NCBI GenBank assembly: GCA_937864115.1
Contig: CALMII010000018.1
Coordinates: 62,001 to 126,000 of the forward strand
DNA: 64,000 bases
Direction: 5' to 3'
From: an uncultured Steroidobacter sp.
GTDB lineage: Bacteria > Pseudomonadota > Gammaproteobacteria > Steroidobacterales > Steroidobacteraceae
Shown: positions 18,883 to 27,661 of the stretch, piece by piece
How the letters are laid out: each line of letters opens with the position of its first letter
Position numbering within the stretch: position 1 is the stretch's first letter
Made by a program: the position numbers and the translations under genes
Notes under the pieces: model-generated
Database searches by the model: none
The model's input: the letters and a program-made list of their open reading frames with translations, nothing else
Told to the model about the DNA's origin: nothing

Positions 18883-19244
18883 GCGCTCACGACCACGCCG
18901 CCGCGCCACCGCACGCCACGCTGCGCGGCTATCTCACGGGCTTCGTCCTGTCCGTGATCCTCACGGCCATTCCGTTCTGGCTGGTGATGGGCGGCGTGCT
19001 GGAGAGCAAGCAGGCCACCGCCTTCATCATCATGGCGTTCGCCGCCGTGCAGATGATCGTGCACATGATCTATTTCCTGCACATGAGCCGGAAGTCGGAG
19101 GAGGGCTGGACGCTCGTCTCGCTCATCTTTACGCTGATCCTCGTCGTCATCACGCTCGCCGGATCGCTATGGGTGATGTACCACCTCAACAGCAACATGA
19201 TGCCGGGACACGAAACCAGCGTGTCGCCGAACGAGCCGTTCTGA
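18879..19244 (+). CDS. cyoD: cytochrome bo3 ubiquinol oxidase subunit IV
   Basis: 121 aa with three membrane helices; the motif [17 protein letters not shown] is the CyoD hallmark. The His-rich N-terminus (HDHAAAPPH) resembles that of CyoC. The start overlaps the cyoC stop by four bases. The haem O synthase gene cyoE, which often follows, is not here; a SURF1 gene occupies that place. Confidence 0.95.
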   Translation: MSAHDHAAAPPHATLRGYLTGFVLSVILTAIPFWLVMGGVLESKQATAFIIMAFAAVQMIVHMIYFLHMSRKSEEGWTLVSLIFTLILVVITLAGSLWVMYHLNSNMMPGHETSVSPNEPF

Positions 19245-19990
19245 CGGATTCCGCGCCCGCGTCGCCGTTCAAGCTCGTCCTGGTGTCCGTGGCTGCGATT
19301 GCTGCAATCGCGGGCCTCGCGAGTCTCGGCGTCTGGCAACTGCACCGACTCGCCTGGAAGAAGGACCTGATCCACCGGGTCGACGAGCGCATCCATGCCG
19401 ATCCCGTGCCCGCCCCCGGCCCTGACGAATGGCCGCACGTGACCGCGGCCAGCAGCGAATATCGCAATGTGCGCGTGCAGGGCCACTATCTGCACGAACG
19501 CGAAACCCTCGTGCAGGCAGTCACCGTCCGTGGCGCGGGCTTCTGGGTAGTGACGCCGCTGCAGACGACCGGTGGCTACACCGTGCTGATCAATCGCGGC
19601 TTCGTCCTGCCGCAGTATCGAGCGGCAGAGACGCGCACGGCGTCGCAGACCGCAGGCGAGACGACAGTCACCGGCCTCTTGCGCCTGAGCGAGACGGGCA
19701 GGGGATTCCTGCGCGAGAACGATCCCGCGGCCGACCGCTGGTATGCCCGCGACGTGGCCGCCATCGCCGCCGCGCGTGACCTGACCAACGTCGCGCCATA
19801 TTTCATCGACGCAGCAGCCGGCGATTCCTCCGCACCCGGCGCTCCCGTGGGCGGCCTCACCGTCGTTTCCTTCCGCAACACCCACATGCAATACGCCTTG
19901 ACGTGGTTCGCCCTCGCACTCATGGTGGCCGGCGGCGCCGCGCTGGTGTTTCGTCACGAATGGCGTTTGCGTAATCCTCGGTCTGGATGA
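19169..19990 (+). CDS. SURF1-family oxidase assembly protein
   Basis: SURF1 helps insert haem into subunit I of terminal oxidases. The protein has an N-terminal helix (LVLVSVAAIAAIAGLASLGV) followed by the family motif GVWQLHRLAWKK, a periplasmic domain (GAGFWVVTPLQT, VLINRGFV) and a C-terminal helix (ALTWFALALMVAGGAALVF) after NTHMQYA. The start is uncertain: the only ATG (19169) overlaps cyoD by 76 bp; a non-ATG start near 19241, just after the cyoD stop, would give about 249 aa and a more typical N-terminus. Confidence 0.85.
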   Translation: MGDVPPQQQHDAGTRNQRVAERAVLTDSAPASPFKLVLVSVAAIAAIAGLASLGVWQLHRLAWKKDLIHRVDERIHADPVPAPGPDEWPHVTAASSEYRNVRVQGHYLHERETLVQAVTVRGAGFWVVTPLQTTGGYTVLINRGFVLPQYRAAETRTASQTAGETTVTGLLRLSETGRGFLRENDPAADRWYARDVAAIAAARDLTNVAPYFIDAAAGDSSAPGAPVGGLTVVSFRNTHMQYALTWFALALMVAGGAALVFRHEWRLRNPRSG

Positions 19991-19998
19991 AAGAGGAA

Positions 19999-20082
19999 TG
20001 GCCGCAAAAAGGCGCAAAGATCTCAAAGTCAGAAACATGAATCCGATTCCGACCTTGTGATTTTTGCGCCTTTTTGCGGCCA
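19999..20082. repeat. 84-bp inverted repeat, family E (possible terminator)
   Basis: Perfect 20-bp arms (TGGCCGCAAAAAGGCGCAAA and its complement) around a 44-bp loop, right after the SURF1 stop. It could end the cyo transcript. Sequence unlike families A and B. Confidence 0.85.
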
Positions 20083-20136
20083 ATCTCTTCTCCGTCTGAC
20101 GACAGATCATCAACAAACCCATCCCAGACAATCGGA

Positions 20137-21432
20137 ATGGACATAACATCTCCGGCCATCGCGCCGAGCTACGACGACACCGCGATTCGCAAGAACCTCG
20201 CGCTGCTGATCCAGCTTCGCTGGATCGCGGTCGTCGGGCAGGTGCTGACCATCCTCGTGGTGCACTTCGGCCTGCGGATCGCCTTGCCGCTGGGGCCGAT
20301 GTTCCTCGTGCTCGTCGCGCTGGTGGTGCTCAACCTGGTGAGCATCGGCTGGCTGCGGGGCAACCAGCCCGTCAACAACGGCGCGGTGTTCGCGGCATTG
20401 CTGCTGGACGTCATCGCGCTCAGCGCCCAGTTGTATCTCAGCGGCGGCGCGAGCAATCCGTTCATCGCGCTGTATCTCGTGCAGATCGTGCTGGCGGCCG
20501 TGCTGCTGGATGCGGAGTCGAGCTGGATCCTGGTCGGTGCGACCTTCATCTGTTTCATCATGCTGACCTGGTTCAACCGGCCGCTCGTCATCCCGCCGCG
20601 CTACGACGAGCTGTACCAGTACGGCATGTTCCTGTGCTTTGCACTCGACGCCGCGTTGCTGGTCGCCTTCGTCACGCGCATGAATCTCAATCTGCGCGAA
20701 CGCGATGCCAGGCTGGCGGAGCTGAAACAGCAGGCGGCGGAGGAAGATCACATCGTGCGGATGGGTTTGCTGGCTTCAGGCGCGGCGCACGAACTGGGAA
20801 CGCCGCTCGCGTCGGTGTCGGTGATTCTCGGTGACTGGCGGCGCATGCCGGAGATCGCGCGTCGCCCCGACATGGTGGAAGAGCTGGAGGAGATGCAGGC
20901 CGCGGTGCAGCGCTGCAAGACCATTCTCCACGGCATCCTGCGGTCGGCCGGCGAGGCGCGCGGCGAGGCGCCCGAAGTCACGACGCTGCACCGGTTCCTG
21001 CGCGACATCGTGCAGGAGTGGACCGAGCGGCATCAGGACGAGACGCTGCACTACCAGCCGGGCGATCTCGGCGCGGACGTCAACGTCGTCTCCGATCCCG
21101 CGCTGCGACAGGTCGTCACCAACCTGCTGGAGAATGCCAACGAAGTGTCGCCGCAGTGGATCGGCCTGAGCGCCGAGCGGCGCGGCGATCTGCTGCGCGT
21201 GGAGGTCACGGACGCGGGCCCTGGATTCACGGCAGAGATGCTGGCCAGCGTCGGCAAGCCCTATCATTCGACCAAGTCGCGCCAGGGCGCGGGACTGGGG
21301 CTGTTTCTCGTGGTCAACGTCATCCGAAAACTGGGCGGCAGCGTCGCGGCGCGCAATCGCGAAGCGGGCGGCGCTGCGGTAACCATCGAGCTGCCGCTCG
21401 CGGCGCTGGCGTTCGATCGGGGCCGGGCATGA
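20137..21432 (+). CDS. regB: RegB/PrrB-type redox-sensing histidine kinase
   Basis: 431 aa from the ATG at 20137. Six helices fill the first ~190 residues and include GGASNPF, which matches the invariant GGxxNPF heptad of RegB that senses quinone. The dimerisation box GAAHELGTPLASV carries the phospho-acceptor His. A cysteine in VQRCKTIL sits where RegB has its redox-active Cys. ATPase motifs NLLENANE, DAGPGF and GAGLGLFLV are present. RegB/RegA systems control terminal oxidases, and this pair follows the cyo operon directly. The stop overlaps the regA start (ATGA). Confidence 0.9.
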   Translation: MDITSPAIAPSYDDTAIRKNLALLIQLRWIAVVGQVLTILVVHFGLRIALPLGPMFLVLVALVVLNLVSIGWLRGNQPVNNGAVFAALLLDVIALSAQLYLSGGASNPFIALYLVQIVLAAVLLDAESSWILVGATFICFIMLTWFNRPLVIPPRYDELYQYGMFLCFALDAALLVAFVTRMNLNLRERDARLAELKQQAAEEDHIVRMGLLASGAAHELGTPLASVSVILGDWRRMPEIARRPDMVEELEEMQAAVQRCKTILHGILRSAGEARGEAPEVTTLHRFLRDIVQEWTERHQDETLHYQPGDLGADVNVVSDPALRQVVTNLLENANEVSPQWIGLSAERRGDLLRVEVTDAGPGFTAEMLASVGKPYHSTKSRQGAGLGLFLVVNVIRKLGGSVAARNREAGGAAVTIELPLAALAFDRGRA

Positions 21433-21974
21433 GCGACGCAGCGCCCGCACAGAAACTGCTGCTGATCGTCGAGGACGACGAATCGCTCGCGCGCACGCTC
21501 AGGCGTTCGTTCGAGCGGCGCGACTATCGCGTGCTCACGGCCAGCAGCCATGAAGAACTCGCCGAACTGTTGAAGTCGGAATCGCCGCAATACGCCGTCG
21601 TCGACCTGAAACTGAATGGCGTATCGGGCCTGTCCTGCGTGCAGACGCTGCACGCGCACGATGAACACATGCGCATCGTCGTGCTGACCGGTTTCGCCAG
21701 CATCGCCACCGCGGTGGAGGCGATCAAGCTCGGCGCCTGTCACTATCTCGCCAAGCCTTCCAACACCGACGACATCGAGAAAGCCTTCGGCATGACGAGC
21801 GGCAACACCGATGTCGCGCTCACCGCGCGTCCCACCTCCATCAAGACCCTGGAGTGGGAACGCATCCACCAGACGCTCGTCGACACCGAGTTCAACATTT
21901 CCGAAGCGGCGCGCCGCCTCGGCATTCATCGGCGCACGCTGGCGAGGAAGCTGCAGAAGCAGCGCGTGAAGTAG
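21429..21974 (+). CDS. regA: RegA/PrrA-type response regulator
   Basis: 181 aa. The receiver domain has the acidic pair EDDE, the phospho-accepting Asp in YAVVDLKLNG, Thr in VLTGFAS and Lys in YLAKPS. A short linker leads to a Fis-type helix-turn-helix, FNISEAARRLGIHRRTLARK, the near-invariant DNA-binding end of RegA/ActR/PrrA. It is coupled to regB. The likely targets are cyo and other redox genes; that is known for the family and inferred here. Confidence 0.93.
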   Translation: MSDAAPAQKLLLIVEDDESLARTLRRSFERRDYRVLTASSHEELAELLKSESPQYAVVDLKLNGVSGLSCVQTLHAHDEHMRIVVLTGFASIATAVEAIKLGACHYLAKPSNTDDIEKAFGMTSGNTDVALTARPTSIKTLEWERIHQTLVDTEFNISEAARRLGIHRRTLARKLQKQRVK

Positions 21975-21981
21975 GTCAGCC

Positions 21982-23097
21982 TCAACCGCCCGTCGGTCCG
22001 ACCGTAACCACCACCTTCCCTCGCGCACGCCCCGTTTCCAGATACCGCATCGCTTCGGCAACCTCATTCAAGGGATAGGTGCGATCGATCACCGGGATGA
22101 GCTTGCCCGAGGCCATGAGGTCGGCGAGGGTCTGCATGTCCTGATGATTGGGCTTTGCCATCATCATGCCCATCGGCTGGTCGACGAAGGGCGAGAACAG
22201 CACGGCCTTGATCGGCAATGCCAGCGGCCCGATCCAGTGGCCTGGCGCACCGCCGACGATCACCAGCCGACCCTGCGGCTGCAGTACACGCCGCAGGTCC
22301 GAGATCGAACGGTTGGCGACGTTGTCGACGATCAGGTCGTAGCGCCGCTCGCCCGTGGCAAAGTCCGTTTGCGTGTAGTCGATCACTTCGTCTGCACCCA
22401 GCGAGCGAACGAGTTCGACGTTCTTCGTGCTGCACACGCCCGTGACGTGCGCACCGAGCGCCTTGGCGATCTGCACGGCGAAGGTGCCGACGCCGCCCGA
22501 CGCGCCGTTGATGAGCACGCGCTGTCCCGGCTGCAGGCCGCCGTGATCGCGCAGCGCCTGCAGTGCGGTGATGCCCGCCACGTTGACGCCGGCGGCCTGC
22601 TCGAACGTGACGGTCGCGGGCTTGATCGCGAGCGATTCGGTTTCGCGCTTGAGCACATAGTCCGCGAGCGTGCCGCCGCCGCTGCCGAACACCGCATCGC
22701 CGGCCTTGTAACGCGTGACCTTCGCGCCGACCGCCTCGACCGTTCCTGCGAAATCGGCGCCAATCCACGGGTCCTTCGGCTGGCCGATCCCGCCGCCCAG
22801 ACGCATCACGTACGGACTGCCTCGCATCAGGTGCCAGTCGTATGGATTGAGCGACGCGGCGTGAACGCGGATCAGGATCTGGTCGTCTGCCGGCTGCGGC
22901 CTGGCGACCGCCTCGAGCCGAAGGACTTCCGGCGAGCCATAGCAGCGCGCCGAGACGGCCCTCATGCGCGGTGCGTCGCCGGCCAGTGACGGCGATCCGT
23001 CACATGGCGCGTTGTAGCTGAGCGCGAATCCCGCCGCGGCGATCGCCAGTCCCGCGATCGCGCCAATGGCGATCAGAATCTTCTGTGTCCGTCTCAT
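21982..23097 (-). CDS. membrane-anchored zinc-type alcohol dehydrogenase-like oxidoreductase
   Basis: 371 aa from the ATG at 23097, preceded by a good ribosome site (GGAGAAAACGCAG). An N-terminal helix (ILIAIGAIAGLAIAAAGFAL) is followed by the MDR fold: RVHAASLNPYDWHLMRG, GADFAGTVEAVG, INGASGGVGTFAVQIAKALG. It resembles the reductases annotated as NAD(P)-dependent alcohol dehydrogenase/quinone reductase, but those lack the membrane anchor. No zinc ligand set is evident, so it is probably a reductase of enones or quinones. Convergent with regA (8-bp gap). Confidence 0.75.
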   Translation of the reverse strand: MRRTQKILIAIGAIAGLAIAAAGFALSYNAPCDGSPSLAGDAPRMRAVSARCYGSPEVLRLEAVARPQPADDQILIRVHAASLNPYDWHLMRGSPYVMRLGGGIGQPKDPWIGADFAGTVEAVGAKVTRYKAGDAVFGSGGGTLADYVLKRETESLAIKPATVTFEQAAGVNVAGITALQALRDHGGLQPGQRVLINGASGGVGTFAVQIAKALGAHVTGVCSTKNVELVRSLGADEVIDYTQTDFATGERRYDLIVDNVANRSISDLRRVLQPQGRLVIVGGAPGHWIGPLALPIKAVLFSPFVDQPMGMMMAKPNHQDMQTLADLMASGKLIPVIDRTYPLNEVAEAMRYLETGRARGKVVVTVGPTGG

Positions 23098-23266
23098 CTG
23101 CGTTTTCTCCCTGCCTGTTTGTTCGCACTCTGCGCAGGACGCGGCGATGCGGCCAGCGGCATGCGACGGGAGACGATGCAACGGGATGAGTGGCGGAGCG
23201 GGACGATGAACTGCTGCCCCTTCTACGCACAGACGCGCACCATCCCCGCTACCACACTGCCGCATC

Positions 23267-24361
23267 ATGACGTTCCGCCACGCCTGCCGCAGCCGCCTGG
23301 CAGCGGTCCTGACTGTAATCGGCATCGCCGCCACGACATTGCCGGAAACCGGCCACGTCGCGGCGCAGGAGGCGGATGGCGACGAACCGCAACGTCACTC
23401 GCCCTGGCTGCTGGTGCCGCTGGTGAGCAGCAGCCCGAAGCTCGGCACTTCGTTTGGCGGCATGGCGGGCTACATCATGAAATTCGATGAGCATTCCTCG
23501 CCGTCCCTCATCGGTCTGAAGGCGACGACATCCAATACCTCGTCCACCGTCGTCGCCGGCGGAGGCAAGCTCTTCTTCCATGCCGACCGCGATCGGCTCG
23601 CGTTCGGCCTGGTCGGCGGCAAGGTGACCAACGACTATCTGGATTTCCTCGGTTCCGGCCAGGAGGTGCGCAGCGACGAGAACTTGCGCGCCTACTTCGT
23701 GCGCTATCAGCACGCGGTGACCGCACACTGGTATCTCGGTGTGCAGGCCGTCTATTCGAACTATGGTGTCGAGGGCGATGATCCGACGTCGCAGATGGCG
23801 CTCGAAGAGGCGGGGTTGACGGGCATCGTCTCCAGCGGTCCCGGCCTGGTCCTGGCTTACGACACGCGCGACAACGTCAACAATCCGACCAGCGGCATGT
23901 ACGCGCAGATCCACAACTTCGCCTACCGCGAAAGCTTCGGCAGCGACGACGACTACGATGCCATCAATGCGGACTGGCGCTGGTACCTGCGTACCGGCCC
24001 GAAGAATGTGCTGGTCCTGCACGCCAAGGGGCGCTGGACCGACGATGCGCCGCCGTCCCGCGAGAGTTCGATCGAGATGCGCGGCTACACGCACGGGCAG
24101 TACCTCGGGCGCAATTCCCTGACCCTCGAAAGCGAGGACCGCTACACGATCCGCCCGCGATGGGGCGCAAAGGTGTTTGGCGGCGTCGCCTGCCTGTACG
24201 GCGACGGCAAATCCTGCGGCGGCGATCAGGTGTACCCGATGCTCGGCGTGGGCGCCTTCTACATCATCAAGCCGCAGGAACACATGGTGGTGAACGCCGA
24301 GTTCGCCAAGGGCGAAGGCGACAACCAGGGGTTCTATCTGCGCTTCGGCAACCAGTTCTGA
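23267..24361 (+). CDS. BamA/TamA-family outer-membrane beta-barrel protein
   Basis: 364 aa with a signal peptide (cleavage near VAAQ) and a barrel rich in alternating aromatic strands. The Omp85-type surface-antigen region shows GPGLVLAYDTRDNVNNPTSG, RYTIRPRWGAKVFGG and a C-terminal Phe (FYLRFGNQF). No POTRA repeats precede the barrel, so this is a short, POTRA-less family member of unknown role. Its stop abuts the ATG of the next gene, so the pair is cotranscribed. Confidence 0.8.
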   Translation: MTFRHACRSRLAAVLTVIGIAATTLPETGHVAAQEADGDEPQRHSPWLLVPLVSSSPKLGTSFGGMAGYIMKFDEHSSPSLIGLKATTSNTSSTVVAGGGKLFFHADRDRLAFGLVGGKVTNDYLDFLGSGQEVRSDENLRAYFVRYQHAVTAHWYLGVQAVYSNYGVEGDDPTSQMALEEAGLTGIVSSGPGLVLAYDTRDNVNNPTSGMYAQIHNFAYRESFGSDDDYDAINADWRWYLRTGPKNVLVLHAKGRWTDDAPPSRESSIEMRGYTHGQYLGRNSLTLESEDRYTIRPRWGAKVFGGVACLYGDGKSCGGDQVYPMLGVGAFYIIKPQEHMVVNAEFAKGEGDNQGFYLRFGNQF

Positions 24362-25393
24362 ATGCCTGCTTGCCTGCGAAAAAGAAAGAGCCCGGGGCTC
24401 GCGCTGCTGCTGGCCATCGCCTCATCCACGGTCGGCGCGCAGGAAGAGCCGGAAACCGGCGCCATCGACGTCTGCCGTGGCACGCGTGACGACAGCGAAG
24501 TGACGATGATCGAACTGGCCCGACGCAGTCTGTCCACCACGGCGTGCGCCTCATCGGCCTGGCTCGATGGACTGTTCGGCGACGAGATGATGTACGAGGA
24601 CTATCGACACACCTACGGCACCGTGTCGGTCGGATCCCTGTGGAGCGACTACGATGGATTCGATCCGCGCCTGCGCTTTCGCGTCCGCCTGCAGCTTCCC
24701 CAGTGGAACGAACGCTTCTCCGCATTTGTCGGGCGTGTCGGCCAGGACGAATACGTCAGCGACGTCGAGGACGATTTCGATGCGTTGCCCTCGCGACAGT
24801 TCGGCGACCTGGAAGACGAAAGAATGCTGCTGGGGCTTGGGTATTCCGATCCGAAGCGCACCGGCAACGACTTCGACGCCAGCGTCGGCGTGCGCCTGGG
24901 TACGCCGGTCGATCCTTACGTGCGCACGCGCTACGAGATCGTCCGCCACTTTGCCGGGCAGAACGTCTTCAGCGTGCGCACGACCGCGTTCTGGCAGAAC
25001 TCCGAAGGCTTCGGCGTGACCCTGCGCTCCTATCTCGATCGATCATGGTCCGACCGGTTCCTCACACGCTGGTTGAACGTCGGCAAGTACAGCGAAGCGT
25101 CCGAGGGCCTGGAGTGGTATTCGCAGATGACACTGTTCCAGAGCGTCAGGGACCGCATGGGCCTGGCATGGCAGGCGCAGGTCGACGGCGCAACTGGCAA
25201 CGAAGTGCCCATCCTGCGTTACGCGGTCAGGCTGATCATGCGGCGACAGTTCAGGGATTTCGACTGGCTCTTTCTCGAACTGCGCGGTGGCGTCGACTGG
25301 CCGCGCGAGGAACTTGCGGAAGTGCGCAAAGCCGGGCTCGAGCTTGGCATCGCGATGGAGATGCAGTTCGGGCAGGGGCGTGCGCCCAGATGA
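24362..25393 (+). CDS. predicted outer-membrane protein of unknown function
   Basis: 343 aa, starting on the base after the previous stop. A signal peptide (GLALLLAIASSTVGAQ) is evident; the mature part has many short amphipathic, Tyr/Trp/Arg-rich segments that look like beta strands (RLRFRVRLQLP, MLLGLGYSDPKR, LLFLELRGGVDW). I do not recognise the family. Coupling to the BamA/TamA-like barrel suggests a shared envelope role. Two cysteines (VCRG, ACAS) in the mature N-terminus could form a disulfide. Confidence 0.7.
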   Translation: MPACLRKRKSPGLALLLAIASSTVGAQEEPETGAIDVCRGTRDDSEVTMIELARRSLSTTACASSAWLDGLFGDEMMYEDYRHTYGTVSVGSLWSDYDGFDPRLRFRVRLQLPQWNERFSAFVGRVGQDEYVSDVEDDFDALPSRQFGDLEDERMLLGLGYSDPKRTGNDFDASVGVRLGTPVDPYVRTRYEIVRHFAGQNVFSVRTTAFWQNSEGFGVTLRSYLDRSWSDRFLTRWLNVGKYSEASEGLEWYSQMTLFQSVRDRMGLAWQAQVDGATGNEVPILRYAVRLIMRRQFRDFDWLFLELRGGVDWPREELAEVRKAGLELGIAMEMQFGQGRAPR

Positions 25394-25465
25394 ACGTGAC
25401 CGAGCTGTGCGTGTACCCACAATGTGGCCACGCGCACAAGGCGAAGGCAGTTCGAAGCATCCTCG

Positions 25466-25790
25466 TCACTTCGTTTCCCGTGAACCACAACACGGCCGAT
25501 CCGTAGAGCACAGCGAGGGGCAAGACTTGTCCCTGACTGCGCGTCCAACGTGCCATAGGGTGATACCCACGACCGCCGCGAGAATGGCAGCAGCGACCAG
25601 CCTCATGATTCGGCGACTGAGAACAGACTGCACCGACCCCCGCGCCGGTTGCGCCGAGCCCGATCAGCACGGCAGGCAACGAGCAGCACGCCAAACACGT
25701 TCCCAAAGCGGAGAGAAGTCCGCCGGCCGTCATCCAACGGGTCGCACTACGTCTTTGTGCGCATCGGTTCGTCTCATCGTTCATGTCCAT
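25466..25790 (-). pseudogene. MerT-like small membrane transporter, frameshifted
   Basis: From the ATG at 25790 the frame reads TRWMTAGGLLSALGTCLACC, then SLPAVLIGLGATGAGVGAV, the Cys-Cys first helix of MerT-type mercuric transporters. Just after GVGAV the frame loses its hydrophobic pattern, while the neighbouring frame continues with IMRLVAAAILAAVVGITLWH and further Cys residues (CPSLC) to a stop at 25466. A single frameshift near 25625 explains this. Its place opposite a MerR gene and next to a metalloid carrier supports a metal-transport origin. A sequencing error is possible. Confidence 0.6.
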
Positions 25791-25803
25791 CGCTGTAGAC
25801 CTG

Positions 25804-26139
25804 TCACGCTTCACAGCACTGATATCCCGCGCTACCACGCGATCCGATCCTCACCTCCGTCTCGATGACCTCGCGAGTCCCGACCGGCCCGGTCATCTGC
25901 AAGATGAGTTCCGATGCTCCGGGTTCAACATGGATGTCGAACCGCATGAAGGGACAGCACAAGCGTTCGTTCGCGATGAACTGAGCAATGGATTGCAGTG
26001 CGCCAGCAGGGAACCGAAACTCGTAACCGTCGGCTAGCGCGGTCTGCGACGTGGCGAGTTCATTCAGAAGCCGGGTCGCGAGCGCAAAGTGTGCAGTGCG
26101 TTCGGTGGCGGGAATGGCACCTGGAATGCAGAGAATCAC
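25804..26139 (-). CDS. conserved hypothetical protein with Cys-Cys motif, linked to MerR loci
   Basis: 111 aa, no signal peptide or membrane helix. It contains YEFRFPAGALQSIAQFIANE, RLCCPFMRFDIHVEP and LQMTGPVGTREVIE, a pattern I recall from small hypothetical proteins found beside MerR or arsenic genes, with the CCPF pair as the only obvious functional residues. It is transcribed away from merR and lies 13 bp upstream of the broken MerT-like gene, so the two would form one operon. A thiol-based metal-handling role is inference. Confidence 0.65.
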   Translation of the reverse strand: MILCIPGAIPATERTAHFALATRLLNELATSQTALADGYEFRFPAGALQSIAQFIANERLCCPFMRFDIHVEPGASELILQMTGPVGTREVIETEVRIGSRGSAGYQCCEA

Positions 26140-26206
26140 AGCTCCGGCGTTTCACGCGTCATTTCCAGACTCCATGCGCTTGCTTTGAGCGTCCTCAGCG
26201 TACATA

Positions 26207-26222
26207 TTCAAGTCAACTTGAA
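26207..26222. promoter_or_regulatory. MerR-type operator/divergent promoter
   Basis: Perfect dyad TTCAAG-TCAA-CTTGAA. On the minus strand TTGACT and TACGCT flank it with about 19 bp between them, the long spacer typical of MerR-activated promoters. The dyad lies 16 bp before the merR ATG. Confidence 0.65.
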
Positions 26223-26238
26223 GTCAAGGACTTTTCCG

Positions 26239-26664
26239 ATGAAGGCCCTATCGATCGGCCAGGTCGCCAAGCGCACGGGCGTTCGGACATCGGCACTGCG
26301 CTACTACGAAGACGAGGGAGTACTACCGAGCCCCCAGCGAGTGGGTGGACGTCGTGTCTACGATACGGATCTGGTGCGTCGAATCGATATCCTGCGCTTC
26401 GCTCAGCAAGCAGGATTCACCCTCGACGAGATTCGTACATTGTTCCGGGGCTTCGGGACTGATATGCCACTGAGCGCACGCTGGCAGCGGCTGGCGCGTG
26501 CGAAGCTGAGTGAGCTGGAGGAGCAGGCGAAACGGATCGAGCGCATGCGCACCGCATTGAAACTCAGCCTCGAATGCGGCTGCGTACGCATTGAAGAATG
26601 TTCGCTCTCACCGACTGATGTGTCGCGACCGAGTACTGGCTGCAAGTCATCGGGGTGCACGTGA
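26239..26664 (+). CDS. MerR-family transcriptional regulator
   Basis: 141 aa from the ATG at 26239; the upstream extension of the frame crosses the operator. The N-terminal winged helix reads IGQVAKRTGVRTSALRYYED, followed by the family's RRYD-like region and a long dimerisation helix. The effector end has Cys residues in LECGCVRIEECSL and a final CKSSGC, so it probably binds a thiophilic metal or metalloid. It overlaps the downstream carrier gene by ten bases and is divergent from the Cys-Cys protein and MerT-like remnant. Confidence 0.85.
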   Translation: MKALSIGQVAKRTGVRTSALRYYEDEGVLPSPQRVGGRRVYDTDLVRRIDILRFAQQAGFTLDEIRTLFRGFGTDMPLSARWQRLARAKLSELEEQAKRIERMRTALKLSLECGCVRIEECSLSPTDVSRPSTGCKSSGCT

Positions 26665-27635
26665 GCCGGGACTGGTTGGAACGACACCAAGTCGTCATCT
26701 ACTTTGCGGTCATCGTCCTCGCCATCGCGTGCGGATTAGCATCGGGTTCGCTTCGGGCGCTGGAGATGCTGATCACTCCGGCGATTGCGGTCCTCATGTA
26801 TGCGATGTTTTTGCAGATTCCGTTCCTCGGATTGCGCGCGGCCTTGGCAGATCGCCGATTCATGGCCGCGCTGTTGACGGCCAATTTCGTCCTGATTCCG
26901 CTACTCGTCTGGCTGATCACTCTTCCGTTGACGGATCACCGTGCCTTGCTGATTGGCGCATCGTTGGTATTGCTGACGCCGTGTATCGACTACGTCGTCG
27001 TGTTCACTCATCTCGGGAAAGGCGACTCAAAGTTGATCTTGTCGGCGACGCCTGTATTGCTGGTGTTGCAGTTCGCACTCCTGCCCGTTTACTTGCCCCT
27101 GATGCTGAGCGGGGAGGCTTCTTTGTCGGTGCCCTCGGCGCCCTTCCTTGAGGCGTTCCTGCTCTTGATCATCGCACCCCTGGGGTTGGCGATTGCGACC
27201 GAGTGGCTTTCTGACCGCGCACCTACCGTTCGCGCATGGCGGAACGCTTGGTTGTGGTTGCCGGTCCCCGCGATGTCCGCCGTGCTCTTTCTCGTCATCG
27301 GCTCGCAGATCGACTTGATAGCGCAGGATGCGGGAGCATTGATGCCTGTACTCCCGGTCTACATCGGATTCGCAATCCTCGCACCGATGGCCGGCGCGCT
27401 CGCGGCGCGTCTCTATGACCTGCACGCAGAGGCCGCCCGGGCGGTTGCGTTCAGCTCCGCTACTCGAAACTCGCTGGTCGTGTTGCCACTCGCACTTGCA
27501 TTGCCTGACGAGCTTCGCCTGCTCGCTGCATCTGCGGTTGTTGCGCAAACGATAGTCGAGCTCACCGCGGAACTCATCTACCTGCGCGTGATTCCGAGGT
27601 CTGTAGGCTCAGTAACCAATCTGGGCGGAGCTTGA
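26655..27635 (+). CDS. ACR3/bile acid:sodium symporter-family carrier (putative arsenite or metalloid efflux)
   Basis: 326 aa, ten hydrophobic helices. The start is GTG at 26655 or 26661, overlapping merR, so translation is coupled. Segment LLTPCIDYVVVFTHLGKGD corresponds to the ACR3 stretch that contains its essential cysteine, and SSATRNSLVVLPLALALP to the conserved ATRN region. These support the BASS/ACR3 superfamily. Control by a Cys-rich MerR rather than ArsR is less usual and leaves open a substrate other than arsenite. Confidence 0.75.
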   Translation: MHVSRDWLERHQVVIYFAVIVLAIACGLASGSLRALEMLITPAIAVLMYAMFLQIPFLGLRAALADRRFMAALLTANFVLIPLLVWLITLPLTDHRALLIGASLVLLTPCIDYVVVFTHLGKGDSKLILSATPVLLVLQFALLPVYLPLMLSGEASLSVPSAPFLEAFLLLIIAPLGLAIATEWLSDRAPTVRAWRNAWLWLPVPAMSAVLFLVIGSQIDLIAQDAGALMPVLPVYIGFAILAPMAGALAARLYDLHAEAARAVAFSSATRNSLVVLPLALALPDELRLLAASAVVAQTIVELTAELIYLRVIPRSVGSVTNLGGA

Positions 27636-27661
27636 GAGTCACATAGATGTCGGCTTCTGGC

